A DNA stretch of 64,000 bases, from NCBI RefSeq assembly GCF_040954835.1, contig NC_090703.1:6381001-6445000 (forward strand), given 5' to 3'. The DNA is from Lepisosteus oculatus (taxonomy: Eukaryota; Chordata; Actinopteri; Semionotiformes; Lepisosteidae). Shown here in pieces: positions 44,455 through 58,200 of the stretch. The position numbers and the translations under genes are program-made. Below the pieces are notes generated by a model, which worked only from the letters and a program-made list of their open reading frames with translations, did not search any database and was not told the origin of the DNA. How positions within the stretch are numbered: position 1 is the first letter of the stretch; each line of letters starts with the position of its first letter.

Positions 44455-46229
44455 GTAAGTAAGAGATAATTTCGTTTTCTTGGAGCGTATTCTGCTAACA
44501 TAGCCCTGTCACTGTTCAGTGACTACACTAGGAAAGCAGCGTGTTTGGCTTTGTTTAATATTATTTTTTAAACCAAAAGAGTAATACAACGTACATTAAA
44601 AACGGAATTGAAAGGTACAGAAATCCGGCCTTTGTTAATGGTACAGTACTGGGCGTTTAATTTTTAGAGGCTCCCAGACTGTGTTCGACAAATTTCTGTT
44701 TTGCTATTGTAAGGAAACGGCGTTGTGAATGCTTTTCCTCTCACGAATATACTCTGTGGCTAGCTGCATCTTCTTTCATTACGCTCGTTGTCACCCTTCA
44801 ATATGAAACGGACCGTCTGCTGTGTGCATTGTGCTGTGCTTGGTGTCTTGGTGGTACCACAGTCCGTAATCTGCCACTAATTCACTGTATTTGCAGTGAC
44901 TTTTCAGTTCTGGGCGTCGGCGATCTTATTTTTGAAAATGCGTCGTGATGATAAACCCCCAGTTGTTTGTGTTGCTGTGAGCCTTCTGAGCGTGTTTTCA
45001 TAATGATAGAAATAACTGGCTAGACAGGACTAGTGATGGCCTCAGTTACAGAATAACGCCTGAAACTTGGTTTGGGTTTGTTCTGCTTATGTAGAGGAGA
45101 TAACGAGATTTCAGAAGGCAAGCCGCTGGATAACTCTAATTGAGTGACAGTTTTAGGGAATTGTCTTCAATTTTCTTCTATTTAGTGTCGCCTTGTACAC
45201 ATAATAAGGCGAAGTAGAAAAGGCTAAAGGGTTTTTCGCGGGTCATTTTGTTTGGACTTTTTATCAAATTGCGTAGTCGACAAACATTATTATACATTAA
45301 GTAGTGGGGATGTATAACGTCTCTAATTAAAATATAGGCCTAACATAATAACCTTAATTGTGTTAAGTGTATTTCAAAGCAGTTGGTAAAGACGGGCTAA
45401 GAGTTCAGTTATCTGTGCACAATGTATGCATGGCGCCTCGTGTGCAATACTGCAGGGTTTTGCATGGTAATACATTTGAAATAATTGTCAGGTTTCAGGA
45501 TTTCCAAAACTTGCCTAAATGGTGTCCTTCTGGAACCCAATACCTGTGCATTGCTGATTCTGTGAGTATGATCAAATACTTTTTTCTTGTTTTTCCAAGC
45601 TCTGATTTTCGTGTCCTTTCTTTTATATGTATATGTACCATTTTAAAAGCATATAAACAAAACCGTTTGTTTGAATTAATAATCTGTGCAACATCTGTGT
45701 TCTTTTGCCTTATAAAGGTACTGTATTTTCATTTTCACTTAACTGTAATAGTATGAACAATATTAAGTCTTAAAATACATATATATATAAATCAATGCTG
45801 AATTTGTTTTATTGTTTGTCTAGATGTAAATAACCCGAAGGAGTGAATGAACTGGGATGTTCATGTAGTTTGTGAATAAACAGGGATGATTGTTATTTTT
45901 CAGGGAACGGACCAGAACTGTTCAGTGCTGCAATCTGAGCACTCACAAATGTAATTGAAACCCATGACTGCAGTGTTGCATATCTGACAAGTAGCCTCAT
46001 GAAGTCTAATTTCTGCTAGATAAATGGATGCAAGGAGTTTCTTAATTGTGTTATTCGTTCACAGAAGATTTTGGAAATGAGTGAATACAGCAATTACCTA
46101 ATTTGTGGACTTCTGCGACCGAGATATAGGTCTGTCTTTATCAGGTGTGTGTCGGCACTCCCTCCCAGCCTCTCGCCCTCCTCTGCCCCTCTCTCAGCGT
46201 CTGCTCCGGCGCCACCCTGACCCCCCGCC

Positions 46230-49200
46230 ATGGCTGCCCAGGCCTCGCCTGCCGCCCTGAAGGAGTTCTGCCCCCTCTATTACCTGCTGAACACCATCCC
46301 CGCCAAGGTGCAGAGGGGGTTTCGCTCGGTGCTGGTCTACCTCACCGCGCTGGATGCCAGCAGTGACTACATCGCCGTGGGCAGCAGCATTGGCATGCTC
46401 TACCTCTACTGCCGGCGGCTCAACCAGATGAATAAGTATAACCTCGAGGTACGGCGCGCTGGGCGTGTAATTACCAGAGGTCCCGACGGCACTATGATCG
46501 TCCCGTTTGTTTGAATACTTTGCGTTGCTTTGTCTTCAAAGTGACAGATTCCCTTCCCTGGGCTCTACCTAACCCTCTCACCCACAAAGTGCGGCAGGTG
46601 AGGTCCATCTGTATTGCAGACCATGACTTGTACTGTATTGCATAGATTGTTAAACTGGCGTATCCACTGGAAGATTAATGATTTAGTGGGACTAAGTGTT
46701 AAATTATAAAGGGAATAGTTCTTTTTGGGCTGCTGGTCAGCTGTTGGTGCACCTTGTCAAGTAATGCACTTAAAAATCAAATTGACATGAGGCCAGGTTG
46801 GCTCTGAACATCTGCTGCTGTTGAATTGTTCCCTATGATTGTCCACTAGGGGGCACTGAAGCTTTCTCTCACAGCAGGTTGGGGATTACATACGCCACAG
46901 GCCCTCTGGGCTTTTTCAACTACAGGCCCAGGAGACTTGAAGGTCTTTCGGTTCTCATTCCCCCAGTCCTTTAATTAGTTAATTGAGCTAAGAGTTTCAC
47001 TCTTTGGAAACGCGTCCCATGGACAGTTGTTTTCAAGCCTATGTGTCTTACATATTATAGCATCGGTGTAATGCTGACTCGCGTGGGTAGTGAAGCAGTT
47101 TGAACAGGAGAGAGGTTACTTTCCACTGTCTCAGTGTGGTGGCGTGTCCGTGCAGGGCAAGACCGAGGCCATCACCTCCGTGAAGCTCCTGAGCTGTTTC
47201 GATGACCTGGTGGCAGTGGGCACGGCCTCGGGCAGAGTGGCCCTCTTCCAGCTCGTCTCTCCTCTTCCCGGGAGGAACAAGCAGGTCAGTACACTGCCAA
47301 GTGCTCAATAACACTTCAGCACCCCGGCTTCTCCATCAGTCATGAGTGAATGACAGAGAGTGGTAATTGAAATGGTAATATCTGTGCAAAGCATGCTGAG
47401 TATAGTGTTGCTGGGCGGAGCGGAGGCACTGTGGCTAAGGATCTGCGCCTGTGGCTGCAAGGTTGCCAGTTCGAATCCCACGGCTGGCAGAGGAATCCTA
47501 CTCCGTTGGGACCCTGAGCAAGGCCCTTAACCCCAGCTGCTCCAGGGGTGCCGTATAAATGGCTGACCCTGCGCTCTGACCTCCATCTTCTCTCTCCCCG
47601 TCTGTGTGCCTGTGTGTCTCATGGAGAGGAAGCTGGGGTATGTGAAAAGAGAAATTCCTAATGCAAGAAATTGTATATGGCTAATAAAGTGATTTTAGTT
47701 ATCTTACTGATCTTACTTTACTTCTTGGGTATGTTGTTGCCTCATTGGCTTAGTAGTGATACAGTGTTAGTCTGTATCATGTTGCCCTTTTAAATTGAGG
47801 TGCCTTTTGGTAATAATATGATGTGGGCTGGTTCGTGAAGGTTTATATCTCAAGATTGCAGTAACTCTTCATGGAGTAGTCATGGCTTCTTATGCATGTT
47901 TCTTTTTTTTAAAACTTAGCCTCTTCATTTGATGATTAAGGGTATATCTTTTCAAATTGGGTCCACAGGCTAAAATATGAGCCGTGAAATCAAGGCGAGG
48001 AATGAAATGAACACACGGTCAATGCAACTAACCATTCATGGTGCTTCTGAACTTTTTGTGGCTTTTTTATGTGAGTTTGGGTTAATTTGCCACATTATTT
48101 GGCATAGTGTGCATTCATTTATTGAAAGTGAGCTGGATAAGCCTTTCTGAAGGACCAGTGTGCTGAAGACTTTGAGAGTTCCCACAGTGTTCGTGGGCAT
48201 GACACTGCTGCGTCGGCGTGCCTGTGATTTCCCTCTCTGACCCACAGCTGCGGCGCTTTGACGTAGTTGGACTTCACAAGAGCACAGTGACAGCCCTGGC
48301 CTGGAGTGCAAACGGAATGAAATTGTTCTCCGGGGATGACAAAGGGAAAGTTGTCTATTCTGCCATCGATTTGGACCAGGTACAGCTCCCGTTCATTTGC
48401 TGATCCCAGTCTGGTTGTTTAAACAGCACTGGGTGTATGAAGCCTGGTCAGTTTGTCTCCTCTTATTCCTTCAGAGCATGCTGCGTGCTGCTCTGCTGTA
48501 GGCACCTGGTGCAGGCTCGCCTAATGCCTAATCGAGCCCTGTCTCTCTCTGGCTCCTCTGCGTGTGCAGGGTGTGTGCAACCCCAGCGTGCTGCTGGAGG
48601 AGCAGTCTGCCATCGTACAGCTGGAGTACAGCCAGAAAGTTCTGCTCGTATCCACACACCAGCACAGCCTGCTCTTCTACACCGAAGAGAAGGCAGTCCA
48701 GCAGGTTGGAACAAAGCCCAGGAAAGGGTATGGATTCTTGAGTAAAATTAACACTTATTGTGGGTTGCAAAACCACAGACTTTGTTGCGCTTGCAGTTAT
48801 AGAAAACTGCAGTATGCTAGTTATTGTGTTGATTCCTAACTGTTTTATTGATAGGAAGTATAGGCTGGCCTTCTGTATAGAAAGTACAGATGTTAATATC
48901 ATGCCTCATGTGGAAAGGTGTAGCTAATTGGCATGTAACCTTGGTTATATTTGAAAGAAAAATGCTTAGTCCATTGCATGGGGGGGGGGTATTCCTTTTG
49001 TGAAGACCCTGTGTTCAGTCATAGTGATCAAGGCTGTTTCCTCAGTGTTCCCAGCAGTTATCTTCAGGAAGACGAGGTGTTGGTAGAGATGTGATTGATA
49101 ACCTGTGTGCAATGTTGAATTGAGCCTCAGAGGCGGTCTGGGCAGCCTGGGGGCTCTGAGAGGTTCCCAGCGATTCAAGAACATCTCTCAGGCCAGGCCA

Positions 49201-52200
49201 GGCCTGGGCAGACTCCGGATTGTCGAAAAGAAAAACTAGGGTTGCACACACCGCATGCGGATCTCAGAAGCGCTAAGCTGCGTTTGTGTTTTTCTCCAGC
49301 AATGGTAAATTTGGGGCTTGCTTCCACCCTGGCCTGTGCAAGCAGAGTGACCTGGTGGTTTACGCTGCCCGGCCAGGCCTGCGCCTCTGGAAGGCGGACG
49401 TGCAGGGCAGCGTGCAGGCCACCTACATCCTGAAGGACGTGTTCGCAGAGGGCGTGAGGCCCTTCGAGCTGTTTCCGCGCGCCGGCAGCCATGCCACCGA
49501 GGGGTACCGGCCCGCAGAGAGACAGCTGGGCCTGCTGAGCTGCTTCCTGCGGGAGGGCTGGGTGCTGAGCTGGAACGAGTACAGCATCTATGTGCTGGAC
49601 TCCCTCAATCAGGTGACAGAGCCCAGACACACACACACACAGAGAACAGTGCCGGACCCGTTTCAAAAGATTGAATCTATCGTGTAATTTTTATTTTCCA
49701 GCATAACAAAATGAACAAAATATCATTAGCTAAAGGGACCGCAAGCATTAACGAATTCAACATCATCGTATTTGACAGGCTGTCGTCGGCGGTCTGGAGG
49801 GGTCCGGCGACATCGTGTCCGTGTCATGCACAGACCACGAGATCTTTCTTCTGAAGGGGGACCGCGACATCATCAGGATATCCAGCAGACCCGAAGGCCT
49901 GGCTTCCAGCGGTAAGACTGCCGCAGTTTAGTCGCAGTCAAACTGTGGATTTCAATATTCAGAGTGTTCAGACCAGAGACAAATAGAACAGAATGGAATG
50001 CCTTTGCGTTGTTTGTTGTCACACATAAGTACAAAGTTCATGGTACTTTTTGTATATACTTTTATGCGTCTCTTACATTCTCTGTCCACCAGCGTCTGAT
50101 GTGCCCTTGTGGCTGAGTACCCCTACAGCCACTGCACCCCAGATGGTCCAACCCACTGGTGCCGTAGAAACTGCCCAGCCGATCAGAACCATGTCCATCA
50201 TCGCGGAGAGCAGGGACACACAACCAGACGGCGAGGAGGACTGCAGGAGAGAGGGGGGGAGAAAGGAGCAGGACGCGGTGATAGTGCTGGAGAAAATTGA
50301 GGTGGCGTTGGGTGACCCCAAGGGTGCCCCACAGAGGGAGCAGGCCAGTGAGGCCCCGCTGAGGGGGGGCTCGGGGACCAGTGAGTCCCGCAGCCGAAGC
50401 AGCTCGGTGACGTCCTGGGACAGCGCCCTGGGGCTGGGGGCCGCCGTGGAGCAGTCTGCCTCCGAGCTCTCGGTGGAGGGGCTGAGCTCCTCCACCAGGT
50501 TCAGCACCGTCAGCACGGAGGACTTTGAGCAAGAGCTGGTGGTGAAGTCCATCAGAGTCAGGAAGAAGAAGAAGAAAAAGAGGCACGGTAGGATTTTGTT
50601 TTTTACTCTTTTAATTAGCATTTTTATCCTATTAAGAGACGATCCCAAACTGGGGAGTCTCAAGGCTTTTCGGAATTTGGTGGTGAAATCGGAATGATGA
50701 CTTCCCGAAAGAGCAGTGCAGATGTTATGGGAATCGTTTGGTTCTCCTTTGGTCCACATACAGTACTGTTAAGATTAAGTGAACATGTTATGCACGAGAC
50801 CAAGCTATCATGCACAGCTGTGTGTGTGTCTACTTGTGTTTCTACTTGTACCGGTGCTCTCTATCATATATACCATCACTAAAGAGTAGGACCAGTCTTA
50901 TAATATGGCAGGGATCTCTGTAATTTAATTTTAAGATAAAGCATTGATTTCAAGGTAGGTTTGGTGATTCAGTAATGTAGGGAAAAACGTATCCCCGCCC
51001 CTGTCGAGGTGTTGTTTTTTTGTATGACTAATTCTGTGTTACCCCTCGCTGGACAGACAGTGGGAACAGGCTCTCGGACCACAGCAGCTGGTCCGAGGGG
51101 GTGTTCAGCCAAGACGCCGTGAGCGATGGCACCACCACGCCGGTGTGTGAGCTGCTCTCGGACCGCACCAGCCTCCTGGGCAGCAGCCTGGACCTTCAGA
51201 GCGCCGACTCTCCTGACCGGGAGGGCTCCGTGAGCGGGGACTCGCACAGCCACGACCTCTTTGCGGTCCTCACCTCGCCTGAGGTCACGAGCACTCGGCT
51301 GGGGGAGCCGCCCAGCGCTGATCTCCGTGACCTCCCTGCGGAGGTGCTGGGGCTGGAGGCGCCTGTTCCTCAGAGCTGTGAAACTTCAGACGTGCCGCTT
51401 GCAAAGGCCCCAAGCTCCTCTCCTCCTTCCCCGCGCCTCCTGGAGTCGGATGGCCAGGAAGTCACTCAGAAAGACCCTCTAGCTTTGCAGTCTGAAAGCA
51501 ACAGATATGCGCTTCCGGGTCAAGGTGCAAAGGTCAGGGGTTCGATTCCAGATTGTGATGCCGACGCTCTCCTTGAATGCAACAGCCTGAACACGCAAGC
51601 CAGCGCTGAGAGCGTTTCTGGGGAGGATGGCTTAGTAAGGTCAGAAAAGGATGAGTCGGAACCCCATGTGCCACCCAGCCACACACATGATCTCTCCGCC
51701 TTGGATGATTTTGGGCTGCTGGGTGTTGGTGGAAGTCTGGAAGCATCTGATCAGAACTTAGTCACCCCCTTCCCAGCTCTGCACGATGTCATAAGCCACG
51801 TCTCCACGCTCAGCACCAGAGCACAAGAGCAAGAGTGGCAAGACGCAGGGCTGCAGTGCATCTCCAGCGACGAGGAGGATATCTATGCCCACGCAGTGCC
51901 GCATTCAGCGTCGGATGCCAGCCTGGTGGAGCAGCCCTTACTGGGCACAAACCTCCAGAGGCTCATCGATGGGCACTGCTCAGACGCAGCGAAATCAGAT
52001 CTGGAGGATTCAAGCCTTTTCAAGTCTGATCAGGTAAAATTTACTTATACTTCCATTGTTGCTCCAGAGAGAGCAGGTATAATGGGTATCATAAAAAGCA
52101 TTTCTGCTGAAATAATATAATTGGGGTGGAAACAGTCTGGTTAATATTTTGAAGTTCCTTACTTATTAGCAGAAAAAAATATCTTAACTGAATAGCACTA

Positions 52201-55200
52201 GCCTGTTCTATAGCTTTTGCAAACTCACCCGCACACTTCTCTTTTCAGCATGGAATAAACCTTTACTTGTTCTTTTGCAAACAAAGTTAAGTTAGATATT
52301 CGCTAATCGTTGGAATAGTGATACTTTTTTAATTGGTGGATAAGAGCTGTCTGTAGTAACCTAGAATACTTAACTCTGTAAGCCTCTTTTTAGCATACTT
52401 AACTACTGTGAAATGGAATATGTTTAATTATACAATTATGTATATAATTATATAATTATGCAATTATACAAGAATATTAAGAGATAACTGTGCTTTTGTC
52501 GAAGTCATGGATGTTGGTCCTTGAATTTATAAGCAGAAACGCTGTCTGAAACATTTTTATAGCTGTTCTTCTATAGCTCCCTTGGGGGGGGTTTCTGCAG
52601 AGAATGCATAGATTGTGAAGGCTTAGCTGGCAAGGCATGGTTATATAGAGTGGTCATGGATATCCGCTTTTCTGCAGCAGCTCAGACAGATGTAAGTGCT
52701 GCACGCTGGTGGGAGCAGGGTGATGTGTGACACATGAATAAATCTATTCCTTACGTTAATTATGTAGCGCAGAGACTTTATATTAGCTTCACCTGTCAGG
52801 GTGGGTGTTGAGGCTCTGGAGGAGACTGTGAAGACCAAGTCACTGTTTCAGGCTGGTGGGTCTCTGCCCCATATTAGCCCCACTGATACGTTAGATAAGG
52901 AGTAAGGAAAGGAAAGAAGAATGCGGTCCTGTGTGGTGATTTTTCACTGTGCTCCGCTGCAGTTAGGTCACAGCTGCTGAGCGAACTCAGCTGTTGGCTG
53001 CTGGGATTAACTGTGCACAGGCGCACACATTCAGAGCAGCCAGCTCTGTGGCGCAGGTGCAGCTCAGCCCATACCCCAAGTCCACCACCGATGTCATGTT
53101 TTTAAAGATGCCTCAAAAGGGCTTCCATTGTCCCGCCCAGCTCTGCCTTTCCTTCCTGACAGTACACAGCACCGCTGTCTATTCGCGCGTCTGTCTACTC
53201 CTGTCCTGAGCACGGGCAGCCCGGGAAGCTGTTTTCACACTGTGTTGTAAGACTCGCTGCAGAAGCCTCTTGCCGCTGTGTGTTCACTGTCTGTGTCAGT
53301 TTGCAGAGAGCTGGATGGGCTATTCCGGCCCGGGCTATGGGATCCTGAGCCTGGTGGTGTCTGAGAAATATATATGGTGTCTGGACTTCAAAGGCGTGCT
53401 GTACTGCAGCCCCCTGCCCAGCGCCGGGCTGCGCTGGCAGAAATTTGAGGACAGTGTCCAGCAGGTGGCAGTGTCACCTTCAGGTGAGAGTTGTTAGGAG
53501 TATGCTTGATTTATTATAATATAATCTACAGGCTCTTTTCAACAGCATTTGGAATTAAGTGAGTTGTTTTTTTTTTCCTCTTGAGTTTTTATAGCAGCGA
53601 AAGCCAACCAACATTCATGATGACATTTTGATTCGAAAGCATTATACCTGTCGTCAAGCTCTTATTTTTGCCTTCAAATTTCGTCTTTTGGTTCTGTAGC
53701 CTTTTTTTAAAAAGGGGTCATTTCATTTCTTATGCGTTCCTCGCCAAATAATCATGAAATACAAACAGCAATATTATAAATGTCAACAAATCTTTCAGTA
53801 CATGAACTGAAATGTTCAATAATTTTTTTTATGTTTTCCTATTATTTTTCAGCGGCACGTGGTCAATTCAACAGTACTTTAGTTTAAGTGGCATTTAACA
53901 GCTGGCTAATATTGAACTGTGGTACTACTTCCAGTGCAGCCCCTTAGGAGAACGTTACAGTATGTGGTTTTGTAGCTCTTATGAGTCGCCATAAGAGAGA
54001 AGTAAAATGTACAGGAAAAAAATGTTGCTTCAGAGCATAATATAATCATACTCACACCTAAGCTTTTTTGGCATAAAAGATCTTTTTTAAGTGAAAAATA
54101 ACCAGTAACAGCATTGCTTTAATTAAAAGAGTGCTTCTTTTCACCATCTCCTACCGCTGGTGTCTACACGTCTTGCTGTTTCAGCACAGAGCGTCAGCCG
54201 GCATTTTTGCTTCATCTTCACTAATATTTTGATCTTTTCCTCTCTGTGCGATCCTGAAATTTTGTTCTCCTAAAAATAATTTCTTGGCATCTGTGCGCGA
54301 GAGGGAAGCAAGCGGGAGAGAAGCTGATGGCGAGGTGCTGTTTCCCTCTGGTTCAGGGTCCTTGCTGTGGAAGGTGGAGCAGAAGACTAACAAGGCGTTT
54401 GCCTGCGGAAAGGTGACCATCAAGAGCAGGAGGCACTGGTATGAGGCCATCCCTCAGACTGCCTTTGTGGCTCTCAGTGATGATACAGCCTGGATCATCA
54501 GGACCAATGGAGATCTCTACCTGCAGACAGGTGTGTCAGTCCCAGATGCCCTCTCACTGCCTCACTCACTATCTCCCTCCCAAATGGATGACTACATAGT
54601 TTGATTGGGTTTTACACAGCAGTGTGCCCTATATTGTGTTGACATCTTTTGGTCTGATGTCTTAAGTTATGTTTATGTAATCCTGACACTATAAGAAAAA
54701 GATTATCCATTTAGTATTTCAAAAATTAAACTTCTTTATGCTTATTTTAAGTCGTTGTATGTTTATACTACAGTTCCATGTATTTATTTTAATAAGTATC
54801 AGAACATTATATTTTTACTGCATAGTTTTAAATGATTTTTAAATCATTTAAAGGCATTCATCCAAAGGAGATAAAAAAATTAAATTAAAGAGATCTCAAA
54901 AGCATTATCTAACATTGCTGCAAAATGCAAAATTAAAGTGCATTTTGGTGGTCATTCTGCAACTATTTCTCATGCCATGTTCATTTGTAAAATAATGTTG
55001 GATAGCCAGCAAGCACACAAAGTTCAAAAGATACCATTTTCATATAACAGATGCTTTGAACTTATAAAACTGCTCCTGATATTCTCATACAACAAAGTCT
55101 CTGCTAATACGCTTAAGGAGAATGAATTTATAGATGTGCAAAGTTAATTTCAGGCATTATTTGATCAATATTTATCTCTGTTACTCTTAAAGTTAATTGT

Positions 55201-58200
55201 TTTAATGTTATGAATATTTTTAAAAGGACACATAAATAAAGAGAAAAGTACAAAGTAGGCTAATATGAGAAATACATTGTAAACTGTTTTGAGTAACTAT
55301 AACTATTTTAATAAAACATGAGCCCAGAGGCAGAACTGATTAAATTAAGAAAGAACTTCTTTACTGGTGGATATTTTGGGATAACTCAGCATTGAGACTA
55401 TAGCCTGGAGTTAATGATTACTGTTCTGTGCATTTTTGTACTAAAAGCTAACTTTTAGTTAAGTATAGAAGAAAAATAGTCTTTGCTTTTTTTCCCTTTT
55501 TAAATAAATGTCCATTTGAGTCCTCTAGTTTGTGTTTCACAGTTGGTCCTAGAGAAATCCAAATGACTGTCTTTTTAAGATTTTGAAGACTTTAACCAGG
55601 TCTTCTATTCAAGACTAAAAAGTTTCAATATTTTTTTCCTGTCAGTGTAGCACATTCCTGTGAACACAGGGGTGTATCTGGTTTCTCTCCTCTGAACGGT
55701 TTCCATAGCGGTTTTCTTTTTTTGCTTGCTATAACAATATAGTGCTTGATTTTAATTTACTTTGCAGTATGTTATCTGGAATGTGCAATATACTGTATGA
55801 ATCTTTATTCATATTCACCTGCAGAGAGCACCATTTGTCTTAAATTCCAAATCTCCAGATTTCAAACGGTGAAGTACTGCTCTGCATGGTAATAAAACTC
55901 CCCACACCTTTCCAGGAATCTGAATGTCTGTTTTTCGTCGTTTGCTTTATATTTGTGAAGATGTGTATTCATCGGGAAAAAGTTATGAAGCAGTACGTCT
56001 GGAAATCAAGTGGGTCTGCAGCAGCACCTGGTTCTCATCTAACAAAGAAGGGTTTTGGGCCGTAGAATCTCTGATACAGCACAGGTGACCCCGGTGGAGG
56101 TTTAAGCTGTGTGATGCGTCGTTTTATAATCCTGCATTTGCTTGAGCCCTCTCTGTTCGTTGTTAATTATGTAACAAAGACAAACAGGTCCAGGAACGGA
56201 GTCCCAGAGGCCTCCATCTTGTTCCTGCTCCAGGATGAATTCTGCTGTCATGCCAGCCCTAAGCTAATACTGAGAGCTGACACGCCACTCGGAAACAGCA
56301 CCCAGTCTTCTCTGTGCCTGCTGTCCTTTCAAGCTTGCAACCCGGAGTCAGAGAGCAAAGCAGAAGACCAGGCTCTGCAATACAAATCTCTCAAGCTCCA
56401 CTGAATCATCCTGCAGCCCCTAGAGCTCAACTGACTTGTCAATTCTGAGGACAGTACAGCCGTGGGATTCAGTTGTACTTTGCCATCTTGTACTATATTA
56501 CAAGAGAGAGGAATCCTCTCTGGGAATCTGTTACACACTTAGCAGGACAACCCACAGTGTCTTTTCGGGGTGACGGTGCTAAAGACTTCCTTTCAAACTT
56601 TAGACCTAAAGATCAGTGCTTTCATGTCACTCGGAATAAAAAGAGAGAAAACTAGTTGTTCTTGAAAATCAGGTAGTGATTTGCAAAAAATATTTGATTA
56701 ATGACTAATTGTGGGTCAGACATTTGGATCACTGACAATTGGTGTTGACGTACAGTACTTCGAAAGGGATTTTTTAAGTTTCAGGTCACAGTGGGTGTGT
56801 GTAATGAAGTCAGTCACTGGATGAGTGCGTTTAAAGAGTTCCTGCCAACCCCAGATCCTTCGGGTGCGCCCAAATTAAATACAGGAAGCTTTCCCCAGCT
56901 ACAGCACTGGGACAGATCGGCACAGTTTAAACCAGGAAATAATTTGGTACAAGAAAGAGGCTCTACACTGTTTCATGAAGCAGTGCCCCCCAAATCAGTA
57001 GGTCGTAATTCCACCTCGGATAGTGTGGACTAGCTTTTATTGTAGTCCATTGTAGTCCAATAATTTACGCTATTTAGGAGTGCAGGCAAGCGCACATCTT
57101 TACCTTTCCTCTCATATGTAGTCCAGTGCTTGATTTGCACCATTTTAGCTCTTCCGTTGACATAAGAAAATCATGTGCAAATTTCATTCAGTAGCAGTAA
57201 AGGCTTTACAAATCTCCCTTTGTGTGACCTGGGACTAGACTGCAGTCCCCAGCTGCTGCATGGAGCAGCCTATAGAGGTATCTAAACATCCCAAGGTGCC
57301 TTTGGCCTGAAACGCTTATCCCCCTTAACCAGACTACTTCCGTTTACAAACTACAGTGCAGTTAGGTCATTTTTAAATCATTTTAATGTCATCACAAAAT
57401 GCAAGGAGGCGAGGGTGACGCAGTGCTGCTGCTCCTCCGCAGGCCTGAGTGTGGACCGGCCCTGTGCCCGGGCAGTGAAGGTGGACTGCCCGTGCCCTCT
57501 GACCCAGATCACAGCCCGGGGCAGCGTGGTGTGGGCGCTGACCGAGCAGCGAGGTGTCTTCTACAGGGAGGGGCTCAGCAGCTTCTGCACAGAAGGAGAG
57601 CAGTGGAAATGTGACGCTGTCAGGTACCCGTCAATGCACAATGCTTTAACCTCCTGTGGGCCTGGCTGGGCCTGGCTGGGCCTGGCTGGGCCTGGCTGGG
57701 TGAGAGAAAGCTGCAATCCAGGGTTCCCACACCTTTCTAGTCACTGGGTAGAAAGTGCAGTGGTCAGGAGCTCTGCTTTAAAGACTCGAAAAAATGAAAG
57801 GAGATTCATTCTACTTTATAGAACTTCTCTCTTTCATGGTAATGATTTTAAATATCCTTTGGGGAAAAACATTTTTGTCTGCTTTTATAAACAAGGTGTA
57901 ACAGTCCTGTTGCACAACGTACGACAGGCCTTGTTTTGGGGAGTTTTTGTGCGCTTGTGTGGCGTTGAGCTCTTTTTAATCCGCTTAGTGCGGTTTTTGG
58001 TCCTCAACCCACCCCCTCCCTGTTCGAGAGAGGGACTCTGAAGCTGCGAATTACTGTGCTTTCGTGCTCCTTGAGCTCTATCTCAACTTTTAAAGCTTTG
58101 AACAGCAAGAGATAGGGGGCTGAATGACTGGAGAAGGGAGTCTCCTTCTTATCATTGGAAAGCAGTCATTCTGCTTTTTCAATGCCAAGTTTGAAGCAGT

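Noticed and set aside
50073-50759. 228-codon open frame on the minus strand
   Set aside because: Antisense shadow of TECPR2 exon 50093-50587; no family resemblance.
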